Origin: SIG565 sp045651765
GTDB lineage: Bacteria > Bacillota > Clostridia > Oscillospirales > Acutalibacteraceae
Reading direction: 5' to 3'
DNA: 42,673 nucleotides
Assembly: GCA_045651765.1 (NCBI GenBank)
Contig: JAZRSY010000010.1
Span: 1 to 42,673, forward strand
In this document: positions 23,880 through 31,278 of the stretch, one piece after another
Numbering within the stretch: position 1 is the first letter of the stretch
Layout: each line of letters begins with the position of its first letter
Translations under genes and position numbers: made by a program
The notes under the pieces: model-generated
The model's database searches: none
Told to the model about the DNA's origin: nothing
Seen by the model: the letters and a program-made list of their open reading frames with translations, nothing else

Positions 23880-24428
23880 TTATTTTTTAATAACCGAATA
23901 AAATTTTTCAAAGTTTTCGGCCGAATCATTTTGAATTTTTTTGGAATTTTCAAGGGTGGCCTTTGTGTCATTAAGCGATAAATTTAATTTATCCACATTA
24001 TCGGTAAATTCGTTACACATATTAATTATTTTAGTTTTAAGGTCATTTAAATTTTCATTGGCAGTATTAATTGCCGTAAGGTTGCTTTCAATTTCTGAGT
24101 TAATGCCGTCTTTGGCGGTATCTGCAGCATTCATAATAGCCTTAGCATTTGTTTGTGCAACCAAATAAAGTTTGCCAATATTGTCGCTTAATTCCTTTAC
24201 TTCTTCGTACTTAGCACTGTAAAATTCAACCTTTTCCAAAAGTTCGGAATTCTCACTTTTAAGGTTTTCTATTTGCTTTTCACTTTCTTCTATTTTTTGG
24301 TTGCCTTCTTTAATTTTGGTGTTTAACTCGGTTTGAATTTGGGTGTTTTTTATTGCCTGTTTTTGTAAATATTCGGCAACATCGTCGCAATTATAACCAA
24401 AAAGGCTTTTTCTAAAACCAAGTGCCAT
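23880..24428 (-). CDS. DivIVA-like coiled-coil protein
   Basis: The 182-residue protein opens with FRKSLFGYNCDDVAEYLQ, which matches the DivIVA N-terminal FxxxxxGYxxxxVxxFL pattern used for membrane-curvature binding. It continues as a long coiled coil from about 25 to 170, with heptads rich in Glu, Lys, Asn and Leu (NLKSENSELLEKVEFYSAKY). There are no Cys residues beyond one in the N-terminus and one near 138. The start ATG at 24426-24428 has GGGGAT upstream, a modest ribosome site. It is likely a cell-pole or septum scaffold. Its own promoter is clear, and the hydratase gene downstream is co-transcribed. Confidence 0.78.
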   Translation of the reverse strand: MALGFRKSLFGYNCDDVAEYLQKQAIKNTQIQTELNTKIKEGNQKIEESEKQIENLKSENSELLEKVEFYSAKYEEVKELSDNIGKLYLVAQTNAKAIMNAADTAKDGINSEIESNLTAINTANENLNDLKTKIINMCNEFTDNVDKLNLSLNDTKATLENSKKIQNDSAENFEKFYSVIKK

Positions 24429-24461
24429 ATTAAAATCCCCATTTCTCGTATACTTAATAAC

Positions 24462-24490
24462 ATTATAACAGTAGTTATGTTTTTTTACAA
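24462..24490 (-). promoter_or_regulatory. Sigma-A promoter of the DivIVA-like gene
   Basis: On the minus strand TTGTAA (24485-24490) and TATAAT (24462-24467) have a 17-base spacer and an extended -10 TG. It ends 34 bases before the start codon. Confidence 0.7.
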
Positions 24491-24511
24491 GATAAATATT
24501 TTATGCAAAAT

Positions 24512-24529
24512 ATGCATATTTATATGCAT
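24512..24529. promoter_or_regulatory. Palindrome between divergent promoters
   Basis: ATGCATAT-TT-ATATGCAT is an 8-bp perfect inverted repeat with a two-base spacer, seven bases upstream of the nusB -35 box and 22 bases from the divergent -35. A related ATGCA half-site lies at 24503-24507. The position fits an operator acting on both promoters; the cognate regulator is unknown. Confidence 0.45.
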
Positions 24530-24535
24530 TTTTAC

Positions 24536-24564
24536 TTGAAATGTGGCGTTATATAGTATATAAT
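24536..24564 (+). promoter_or_regulatory. Sigma-A promoter of the nusB operon
   Basis: TTGAAA (24536-24541) and TATAAT (24559-24564) are separated by exactly 17 bases, 33 bases before the nusB start. Confidence 0.75.
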
Positions 24565-24596
24565 ATATATAATTATATCTTTAAGGTGGGCTGCCC

Positions 24597-25004
24597 ATGC
24601 TATCCAGAAAAAACGCAAGAGAAAATTTATTTATTTTAGTATTTGAAAAATCTTTCAATAACGACACTGCCGTTGAAATTTTAGATACCGCAATTTCGGT
24701 TAGAGATTTTGAGGTAGATGAATATATTAAATCGGCCTTTTTGGGAATAAATGACAATTTAGAAGAAATAGATTCCATTATTACCGAAAACATTAAAGGC
24801 TGGAAAAAAGAGAGAATTTCAAGGGTTGCGTTGGCACTTTTAAGGCTTGCCGTTTACGAGATTATAAGCATCCCTGACATTCCTGCGAGTGTATCGGTTA
24901 ACGAGGCCGTTGTGCTTTGCAAAAAATATGCCACCCAAGAAGATGCATCCTTTATTAACGGAATTTTAGGTGCAGTAGTTAAAAAATACAACAAAGGGGA
25001 ATAA
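24597..25004 (+). CDS. nusB: Transcription antitermination factor NusB
   Basis: NusB binds boxA RNA together with NusE (S10) and supports rRNA antitermination. The 135-residue length is usual. The N-terminus SRKNARENLFILVFEKSF matches the family RxxARexaxqxLf pattern. The C-terminal part shows RISRVALALLRLAVYEI near 75-91, SVNEAVVLCKKYATQEDASFINGILGAV-like sequence near 99-128. The start has AAGGTGGG upstream. It opens a nine- or ten-gene operon in which most junctions are within 20 bases or overlap. Confidence 0.96.
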   Translation: MLSRKNARENLFILVFEKSFNNDTAVEILDTAISVRDFEVDEYIKSAFLGINDNLEEIDSIITENIKGWKKERISRVALALLRLAVYEIISIPDIPASVSVNEAVVLCKKYATQEDASFINGILGAVVKKYNKGE

Positions 25005-25006
25005 AA

Positions 25007-26221
25007 ATGCCATCTGTTTTATCGGTAAAACAGTTGAATTTATATGTTCGCTCGTTAATCGAGGGTGACCCACGTCTAGCCTATGTAAAGGTTGAGGGCG
25101 AAATTTCTAATTTTAAAAATCATTATGCAAGCGGACACCTTTATTTTACCCTTAAAGATAACGATGCCTTAATTAAATGCGTTATGTTTAAGGGCAATGC
25201 CGCCAAAGTTAAAGAGGCTTTAACCGATGGAATGTCGGTAATATGCAGCGGCCGAGTTTCAATTTATGAAAAAGACGGTCAGTACCAATTCTACGCCGAC
25301 AGCATTGAACCTAAAGGTGAGGGCGAGTTGGCCGAAAAATTTAAACTTATTAAAGAAAAGTTAGAAAAGGAAGGCCTTTTTAACGCCGAATATAAAAAAC
25401 CTTTGCCAAAGTTTCCAAACACTATTGCCGTGTTAACCTCGGGCACGGGGGCTGCCAAACACGACATTTTTAATGTTTTATCACGCAGGTATCCTTTGTG
25501 CAATGTTATAATGTGCCCTGTGTTAGTGCAGGGGGCCGAGGCTGTGCCGGATTTAATAAAAACCTTAAACCAAGTATATAAAGCAAACAAGGCCGATGTT
25601 ATCATTATTGGCCGTGGCGGCGGTTCCGCCGAAGATTTATGGGCCTTTAACGACGAAAATTTGGCCCGAACCATTTTTAATTCGCCAATACCGGTTATTT
25701 CGGCCGTAGGCCACGAAACCGATTTTACAATATGCGATTTTGTAGCCGATATGCGAGCACCCACACCTTCGGCCGCAGCAGAATTAGCGGTGCCAAACAT
25801 AACCGAACTCAATTTCACTTTGAACGGTCTTTTCAAAAGGGTTAATAATTCTTATAACTATTTTTATAATAATGCCGTCGGGCGCTTAAATAATGCAGCA
25901 CAATCTTGGTTTTTTAAAAACCCGAACAGGTTTTTTACCGATAAAATGCAACAACTTGACAAAGTTTTGGATTCTCTTAAAAACACCTATTCAAATAAAC
26001 TAAGTTTGGCACAAAAAAATACCGATTTATTGGGTGCTAAACTCAATGCCGTTAGTCCGCTTGGGGTTTTAGCAAGAGGCTATTCGGTTGCACAAACTAA
26101 CGGTAAGGTTATTAACAATGTTAATGAGTTAAATGTTGGCCAAAACATTACCTTGGTTATGCAGGGCGGCAGCGCCGAATGTGAGGTTAAAAAAACAGTT
26201 AAGGAGCAATCTTATGAATAA
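25007..26221 (+). CDS. xseA: Exodeoxyribonuclease VII large subunit
   Basis: With XseB it forms exonuclease VII, which degrades single-stranded DNA from both ends. The 404-residue protein has an N-terminal OB-fold (LYVRSLIEGDPRLAYVKVEG, residues 11-30, then YFTLKDNDALIKCVMF), the nuclease domain with VLTSGTGAAKHDI near 140, IIIGRGGGSAEDLWAFNDE near 200-218 and PVISAVGHETDFTICDFVAD near 228-247, and a long helical C-terminal region. The RGGGS and GHETD motifs are the catalytic signatures. The stop overlaps the xseB start by 8 bases. Confidence 0.97.
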   Translation: MPSVLSVKQLNLYVRSLIEGDPRLAYVKVEGEISNFKNHYASGHLYFTLKDNDALIKCVMFKGNAAKVKEALTDGMSVICSGRVSIYEKDGQYQFYADSIEPKGEGELAEKFKLIKEKLEKEGLFNAEYKKPLPKFPNTIAVLTSGTGAAKHDIFNVLSRRYPLCNVIMCPVLVQGAEAVPDLIKTLNQVYKANKADVIIIGRGGGSAEDLWAFNDENLARTIFNSPIPVISAVGHETDFTICDFVADMRAPTPSAAAELAVPNITELNFTLNGLFKRVNNSYNYFYNNAVGRLNNAAQSWFFKNPNRFFTDKMQQLDKVLDSLKNTYSNKLSLAQKNTDLLGAKLNAVSPLGVLARGYSVAQTNGKVINNVNELNVGQNITLVMQGGSAECEVKKTVKEQSYE

Positions 26222-26420
26222 CAATTTTAATTTTGAGGAATCATTAAATAAACTTGAAAATATTGTTGAGCAGTTAGAAAATGGTAGTTGCTCTTTAGAT
26301 AAAGCCTTGGAATTATATGCCGACGGCATTAAACTTTATAAAAACTGTAACAATTATTTAAATAATGCAAAGCTAAAAATTGAAGCCTTAAACACAACCG
26401 AGGAGCCTGTTAATGATTAA
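26214..26420 (+). CDS. xseB: Exodeoxyribonuclease VII small subunit
   Basis: XseB is the small helical subunit that stabilises XseA. I choose the ATG at 26214, behind AAGGAG at 26202-26207, giving 68 residues, normal for the family. A longer in-frame reading lies inside xseA and has no ribosome site. The motif FEESLNKLENIVEQLENGSC (residues 6-25) and the following LDKALELYADGIKLYKNCN are diagnostic. It overlaps xseA by 8 bases and ispA by 8 bases, so all three are translationally coupled. Confidence 0.95.
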   Translation: MNNNFNFEESLNKLENIVEQLENGSCSLDKALELYADGIKLYKNCNNYLNNAKLKIEALNTTEEPVND

Positions 26421-27291
26421 TTTTAATAAACAACTTAAAGGTTATGAGCAGCTAATAAATTCTAAAATTAACGAGTTATTGGTGTATCCCGATTCCGACC
26501 TGACCCCGCTTACAGAGGCTATGCTTTACAGTTTAAATATAGGTGGCAAAAGAATAAGGCCCATAATAATGCTCGAGTTTTATAAACTCTGCGGCGGTAA
26601 AGATAGCGGTATTTTTAATTTTGCCGTTGCGCTCGAAATGATTCATACCTATTCCTTAGTGCACGACGATTTACCTTGTATGGATAACGACGATTTTCGC
26701 CGAGGCAAACCATCTTGCCACAAGGCCTTTGATGAGGCCACAGCAGTTTTAGCGGGCGATGCTTTGTTAACCGAGGCGTTTTTGTTGGCCGCTAACACTA
26801 ATATAGAGCAAAATTGTGCTATGCCTGCCATAAAAGTTTTGGCAGAGTGTGCGGGTGTAAACGGTATGATAGGCGGCCAAATTATAGATATTAACAACCA
26901 AAATAACGACATTAGCCTTAAAAAGCTTAAAAAATTATATAGGCTTAAAACGGGCGCTTTAATTGTTTCGGCCGCTAAAATCGGTTGCATACTAGCCGGC
27001 AACCAAGACAAACTTGATTTAGCCGAAAAATATGCACAAAACATAGGTTTAGCATTTCAAATTGTCGATGATATTTTAGATACCTCAGGCAACCCGGAAA
27101 TATTAGGCAAGCCTGTTGGTAGCGACCAAAAAAACAACAAATCTACCTTTGTTAGTTTATTAGGGTTAAATGAATGCCAAAAAACAGTGGCCGATTTAAC
27201 AAACGAAGCCAAGGCCGTTATTGATGAGTTTGAAGGCAACGGTCAATTTTTAAAAGATTTAGCAGATTATTTAGCACAAAGAAATTATTGA
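26413..27291 (+). CDS. ispA: Farnesyl (or geranyl) diphosphate synthase
   Basis: The enzyme condenses isopentenyl diphosphate with allylic diphosphates to C10-C15 isoprenoid precursors. The 292-residue protein carries both Asp-rich motifs: DDLPCMDND near 90-98 (the long first motif of bacterial FPP synthases) and DDILD near 219. GGKRIRPI near 45-52 and the KTGALI segment near 179 are also conserved. It sits directly upstream of dxs, so the operon joins the first step of the MEP pathway with prenyl chain elongation. Chain-length specificity cannot be fixed from sequence alone. Confidence 0.94.
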   Translation: MINFNKQLKGYEQLINSKINELLVYPDSDLTPLTEAMLYSLNIGGKRIRPIIMLEFYKLCGGKDSGIFNFAVALEMIHTYSLVHDDLPCMDNDDFRRGKPSCHKAFDEATAVLAGDALLTEAFLLAANTNIEQNCAMPAIKVLAECAGVNGMIGGQIIDINNQNNDISLKKLKKLYRLKTGALIVSAAKIGCILAGNQDKLDLAEKYAQNIGLAFQIVDDILDTSGNPEILGKPVGSDQKNNKSTFVSLLGLNECQKTVADLTNEAKAVIDEFEGNGQFLKDLADYLAQRNY

Positions 27292-27301
27292 GGTTTTTAT
27301 T

Positions 27302-29143
27302 TTGGAATATAAAATTTTAAGTAAAATCAAAAGTCCCGAAGATGTTAAAAAAGTTAATACGAAAGATTTACCTACCCTTTGCCAAGAGGTAAGGCAGTGC
27401 CTTATAGAAACCGTTGCAAATAACGGTGGGCATTTGTCTTCCAACCTTGGCACCGTGGAATTAACGGTTGCTTTGCACCGTGTTTTTTCTTCGCCCAAAG
27501 ATTCAATCTTGTTCGATGTTGGCCACCAGTCTTATACACATAAACTATTAACCGGCAGGTTTGAAAATTTTAACACTTTGCGCCAAGAAAATGGAATATC
27601 TGGCTTTATGCGTCCGCAAGAAAGCCCCCACGACCCATTCATTACCGGACACAGCAGCAATTCTGTTTCGGCTGCATACGGCATATATAAAGCAAATGCC
27701 TTAAAAGGCGATAACAGCTGTGTGATTTCGGTTGTGGGTGATGGCTCATTTACCGGTGGCTTAATTTATGAAGGTCTTAATAATGCGGGTGGCGGCCGTG
27801 GAAATTTTATTATTGTTTTAAACGATAATAAAATGTCAATATCTCGCAATGTTGGCGGCATGGCCCGTTATTTAACCAAAATTCGTTCAAAATCAAGTTA
27901 CCATAGGTTTAAACATAAAATTCGTAAAGCTCTTGAAAAAATACCGTTCTGCGGTAAAAAAATCGCTCATACAATTTTTAGTTCTAAAACCATGCTTAAA
28001 AATGCAATTTATAAAAGCAATATTTTTGAAAGTTTGGGGTATAGTTATTACGGCCCTGTGGATGGCCATAATATTGCCGAGCTTGAAAATATTTTTAAAA
28101 TTGCAAAATCACAAAACCGACCGGCTGTTATACATACCTTAACAGTTAAGGGTAAGGGCTACAGCTTTGCCGAAAACGACCCAAAAAATTACCACGGTGT
28201 TTCGGCTTTTAACATTGCTAAAGGTGCTGACTGCTCGGTTAAGCAAAATTATTCCGAGGTGTGTGGCAGCACACTTTGTAACCTCGCTAAGAATGACAAA
28301 AAAATTTGCGCCATTACCGCCGCTATGTCTTCGGGCACCGGTTTAACCGAATTCAGCAAGAATTTTAAAAACAGGTTTTTTGATGTCGGCATTGCCGAAG
28401 CCCACGCCATGACCTTTGCCGCAGGGCTCGGAATAAAGGGCTTAAAACCTTATTTTGTGGTTTATTCTTCATTTTTACAACGCGCTTACGACCAACTCTT
28501 GCACGATGTTGCCATTGCAAAAATTCCCGTTAAAATTTGTGTTGACCGCGCAGGAATAGTGGGTGAAGACGGCGAAAGCCACCAAGGTTTGTTTGACGCC
28601 GCATTTTTAAGCACAGTACCCGGTATGCAAATATATTCGCCGTGCTATTACAGCGAGCTTGAAAATATAATTAAAAATAGCGCCGATTTTGATTTTCCGT
28701 GCGCTATTAGGTACCCGCGTGGGTGTGAGCCGGCCTATGCCGAAAAATTTGCAAACAACCAAGAATACAGTGTGTTTGGTGATGCCGACACCGCCATTAT
28801 TACCTATGGCAGAATTTTCGCCAATGCTATTGAAGCCCAAGAAAAATTATTAAAAAAAGGCATTAATACTGCGGTTGTAAAATTAAATAAAATTTATCCT
28901 TTTTCAGATGATTTACTTAAAACAATATCAAAATTTAAAAACATTTACTTTTTTGAAGAGGGCATAAAATCGGGTGGTATTGCCGAGCATTTATTGTCTG
29001 AAATTTCAAAAATCAGTAATACAAAATTTAATATAATTGCTGTTGAAGACACCTTTGTTGGTGCCTCAAGCATTGCCTGTGCTTTAAAAAAATACAATTT
29101 GGACAGCGATTCAATGGTAAAAATTATAGAAGGGAAATGTTAG
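27302..29143 (+). CDS. dxs: 1-deoxy-D-xylulose-5-phosphate synthase
   Basis: Dxs condenses pyruvate and glyceraldehyde-3-phosphate with thiamine diphosphate, the entry step of the MEP isoprenoid pathway. The start is a TTG at 27302; the ribosome site TGAGG overlaps the ispA stop. The 613-residue length is standard. Motifs include HLSSNLGTVELTVALH near 43-58, FDVGHQSYTHKLLTGR near 71-86, the thiamine-binding GDGSFTGG...LNDNKMSIS region near 145-180, and in the pyrimidine-binding domain RFFDVGIAEAHAMTFAAGL and VDRAGIVGEDGESHQGLFD. The C-terminal transketolase domain is complete. It overlaps nothing, but the next gene starts after a single base. Confidence 0.97.
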   Translation: MEYKILSKIKSPEDVKKVNTKDLPTLCQEVRQCLIETVANNGGHLSSNLGTVELTVALHRVFSSPKDSILFDVGHQSYTHKLLTGRFENFNTLRQENGISGFMRPQESPHDPFITGHSSNSVSAAYGIYKANALKGDNSCVISVVGDGSFTGGLIYEGLNNAGGGRGNFIIVLNDNKMSISRNVGGMARYLTKIRSKSSYHRFKHKIRKALEKIPFCGKKIAHTIFSSKTMLKNAIYKSNIFESLGYSYYGPVDGHNIAELENIFKIAKSQNRPAVIHTLTVKGKGYSFAENDPKNYHGVSAFNIAKGADCSVKQNYSEVCGSTLCNLAKNDKKICAITAAMSSGTGLTEFSKNFKNRFFDVGIAEAHAMTFAAGLGIKGLKPYFVVYSSFLQRAYDQLLHDVAIAKIPVKICVDRAGIVGEDGESHQGLFDAAFLSTVPGMQIYSPCYYSELENIIKNSADFDFPCAIRYPRGCEPAYAEKFANNQEYSVFGDADTAIITYGRIFANAIEAQEKLLKKGINTAVVKLNKIYPFSDDLLKTISKFKNIYFFEEGIKSGGIAEHLLSEISKISNTKFNIIAVEDTFVGASSIACALKKYNLDSDSMVKIIEGKC

Positions 29144-29144
29144 T

Positions 29145-29954
29145 TTGGCAGAAAAATTACGCATAGATTGTTACCTTGTGGAAAACGGTCTGGCCGAAAG
29201 TCGCGAAAAAGCAAAAGCATATATAATGTCGGGCATAGTTTATGTTAATAACCAAAAGGTTGACAAAGCCGGAACTACCGTTAAACCCGACGATACCATT
29301 GAGGTTCGCGGCACAACACTTAAATATGTTAGCCGTGGTGGTTTAAAACTTGAAAAGGCCATTAATTGCTTTGGAATAAATTTAAGTGATAAAATTTGTG
29401 CCGATATTGGCGCTTCGACCGGTGGCTTTACCGATTGTATGCTGCAAAACGGCGCACAAAAGGTATACGCTATTGATGTGGGTTACGGCCAACTTGCTTG
29501 GAAACTGCGTTGTGATGAGCGTGTAATAAACCTTGAAAGAACAAATTTTAGGTATGTTACCAACGAACAAATTCCCGATATGTTAGATTTTGCGTCGGTT
29601 GATGTTTCTTTTATTTCGTTATCACATATTTTGCCCGTTTTAACGGGGCTGTTAAAGCAAAATGCATATGCCGTTTGTCTAATAAAACCACAGTTCGAAG
29701 CCGGCAAAGAAAATGTTGGCAAAAAAGGTGTGGTAAGGGATAAAGAAGTTCATATTGCCGTAAACGAAAAAATTAAAAACATTATTTTAGAAAACGGATT
29801 TTCACTTGTTAATTTAAGTTTTTCCCCAATAAAAGGGCCCGAAGGCAACATAGAATATTTAGCATACATACAAAAAAACGAAACCCCAATAGTTTATGAT
29901 GGCGTTTCGGTTACCGATATTGTAGAAAATTCACATTTATTTTTTAAGGGGTGA
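29145..29954 (+). CDS. tlyA: TlyA family rRNA (cytidine-2'-O)-methyltransferase
   Basis: The enzyme is of the TlyA family, which methylates ribose 2'-O positions of rRNA using S-adenosylmethionine. The 269-residue protein starts at a TTG. An S4 RNA-binding domain (RIDCYLVENGLAESREKAKA, residues 5-24) is followed by an FtsJ-like methyltransferase fold: KICADIGASTGGFTDCMLQN near 83-102 is the cofactor loop, VYAIDVGYGQLAWKLR near 107 the second strand, and SFISL near 156 and LIKPQFEAGKE near 184 contain the catalytic Lys region. It stands in the same order (dxs-tlyA-argR-recN) as in Bacillus, with nadK inserted. Confidence 0.93.
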   Translation: MAEKLRIDCYLVENGLAESREKAKAYIMSGIVYVNNQKVDKAGTTVKPDDTIEVRGTTLKYVSRGGLKLEKAINCFGINLSDKICADIGASTGGFTDCMLQNGAQKVYAIDVGYGQLAWKLRCDERVINLERTNFRYVTNEQIPDMLDFASVDVSFISLSHILPVLTGLLKQNAYAVCLIKPQFEAGKENVGKKGVVRDKEVHIAVNEKIKNIILENGFSLVNLSFSPIKGPEGNIEYLAYIQKNETPIVYDGVSVTDIVENSHLFFKG

Positions 29955-29959
29955 TAATT

Positions 29960-30802
29960 TTGAAAATAGGAGTTTTACCAAATTTAGATAAACGCGGTGC
30001 AGCACAAGCCGTTGAAAAAATGGGTAAACTTTTTAAAGGGTGGGGCTATACAGCCTATTTGCCGGATAATATTTGCGGTACCGATTATATTCATTTACCC
30101 GAAGAAGAAATTTACAACGCTGCCGATATAATTGTAACGGTTGGCGGCGACGGAACAATAATAAGATATGCAAAACTAGCCGCTAAGGTTGGCAAACCCG
30201 TTTTGGGTGTTAATGCAGGTCGTATGGGATTTTTAGCCAATGTTGAACCCGGTGAATTAGATATTCTTAAAAAACTGAAAACAGGCGAATATTCAATAGA
30301 AAAAAGAATGCTTTTAGATATAGATGTTATGGAAAACGGCAAACTAAAGGGTAATTTTACCGCCATGAACGATGCCGTTATTACAGGCGGATTTATTTCG
30401 CGTATTATTGATATTAAAGCATATTTTGGCGAAGATTACATTTCCTATAGAGCCGATGGCCTAATAATTGCCACACCCACAGGTTCCACAGCATATTCAC
30501 TTTCAGCTGGCGGCCCAATTGTAGACCCTGTTTCCGAAAATATTTGCATCACACCAATTTGTTCACATTCCATTGCCGCAAGGCCAATAATGCTTAATAA
30601 AAATGCGGTTGTTAAGTTTAAAGCGCAATCACTTAAAAAGTCAGATATTTTCTTTTCGGTTGATGGGCGCAGAGCCACCGAAATTAAACCCCACACCGAA
30701 ATTTTTGTAAAAAAATCGGATTACAGCGTTAAGTTTATAAGGTTTAATAATAAATCTTTTTACAAAACCTTATCCGAAAAATTTAAGGACGGAGGCTATT
30801 AA
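29960..30802 (+). CDS. nadK: NAD kinase
   Basis: NadK phosphorylates NAD to NADP. I prefer the TTG at 29960, because AAGGGGTG at 29946-29953 is correctly spaced for it; an in-frame GTG at 29951 lies inside that site. This gives 280 residues. The signature GGDGT near 64 (VGGDGTIIRYAK), the NDAVITGG motif near 138 with catalytic Asn-Asp, and the Gly-rich RADGLIIATPTGSTAYSLSAGGPIV-type loop near 164-188 are present. The gene slightly overlaps tlyA at its ribosome site and precedes argR by one base. Confidence 0.95.
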   Translation: MKIGVLPNLDKRGAAQAVEKMGKLFKGWGYTAYLPDNICGTDYIHLPEEEIYNAADIIVTVGGDGTIIRYAKLAAKVGKPVLGVNAGRMGFLANVEPGELDILKKLKTGEYSIEKRMLLDIDVMENGKLKGNFTAMNDAVITGGFISRIIDIKAYFGEDYISYRADGLIIATPTGSTAYSLSAGGPIVDPVSENICITPICSHSIAARPIMLNKNAVVKFKAQSLKKSDIFFSVDGRRATEIKPHTEIFVKKSDYSVKFIRFNNKSFYKTLSEKFKDGGY

Positions 30803-30803
30803 T

Positions 30804-31262
30804 TTGAAAAACAAAAGACACGAAAAAATTTTAAGCCTTATTAGTGAGAATATAATTGTTACCCAAGAAGATTTATTAGAATATTTAATTAAAGAAGGCT
30901 TTAAGGTTACACAGTCTACTGTTTCAAGGGACATTAAGCAGTTAAGAATTGTTAAATCACAAGATTCAAACGGAATTTATAGGTATTTAACTGCACACCC
31001 TGTTGCTAACAAACCACAAAATAAAACAGAAGAGCATTATTTAGATATGTTTTCTAAAAGTGTTATTTCGGCCGATTATGCCGTTAATAATATTGTTATA
31101 AAATGCTATAACGGTATGGCTTCGAGCGCCTGCGTTGCGTTCGATGCCCTTTACGGTAACTGCATTTTAGGCTCCCTTGCCGGCGATGATACCATTATTG
31201 CTGTTACTAAGGACGAGCTTTCGGCCAAAACACTTTGCGAAAAAATATTAAATCATATTTAA
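30804..31262 (+). CDS. argR: Arginine repressor ArgR/AhrC
   Basis: ArgR is the arginine-responsive repressor and activator. The 152-residue protein starts at a TTG behind GGAGG. The N-terminal winged helix holds the DNA-binding stretch EGFKVTQSTVSRDIKQLRIV (residues 31-50). The C-terminal oligomerisation and arginine-binding domain contains GMASSACVAFDAL near 105 and the GSLAGDDTIIAV motif near 122-133, whose two Asp residues bind arginine. No arginine biosynthesis gene is nearby, which is normal for this operon position. Confidence 0.96.
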   Translation: MKNKRHEKILSLISENIIVTQEDLLEYLIKEGFKVTQSTVSRDIKQLRIVKSQDSNGIYRYLTAHPVANKPQNKTEEHYLDMFSKSVISADYAVNNIVIKCYNGMASSACVAFDALYGNCILGSLAGDDTIIAVTKDELSAKTLCEKILNHI

Positions 31263-31278
31263 AACGGCGGTTTAAATT

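Noticed and set aside
24501..24530. Triple ATGCA sites as a repeat element
   Set aside because: Only two full half-sites form a palindrome; the third is partial. I report it only as a possible operator.
25291..25836. 181-codon open frame antisense to xseA
   Set aside because: XseA motifs occupy the plus strand throughout, and the antisense product has no domain or ribosome site.
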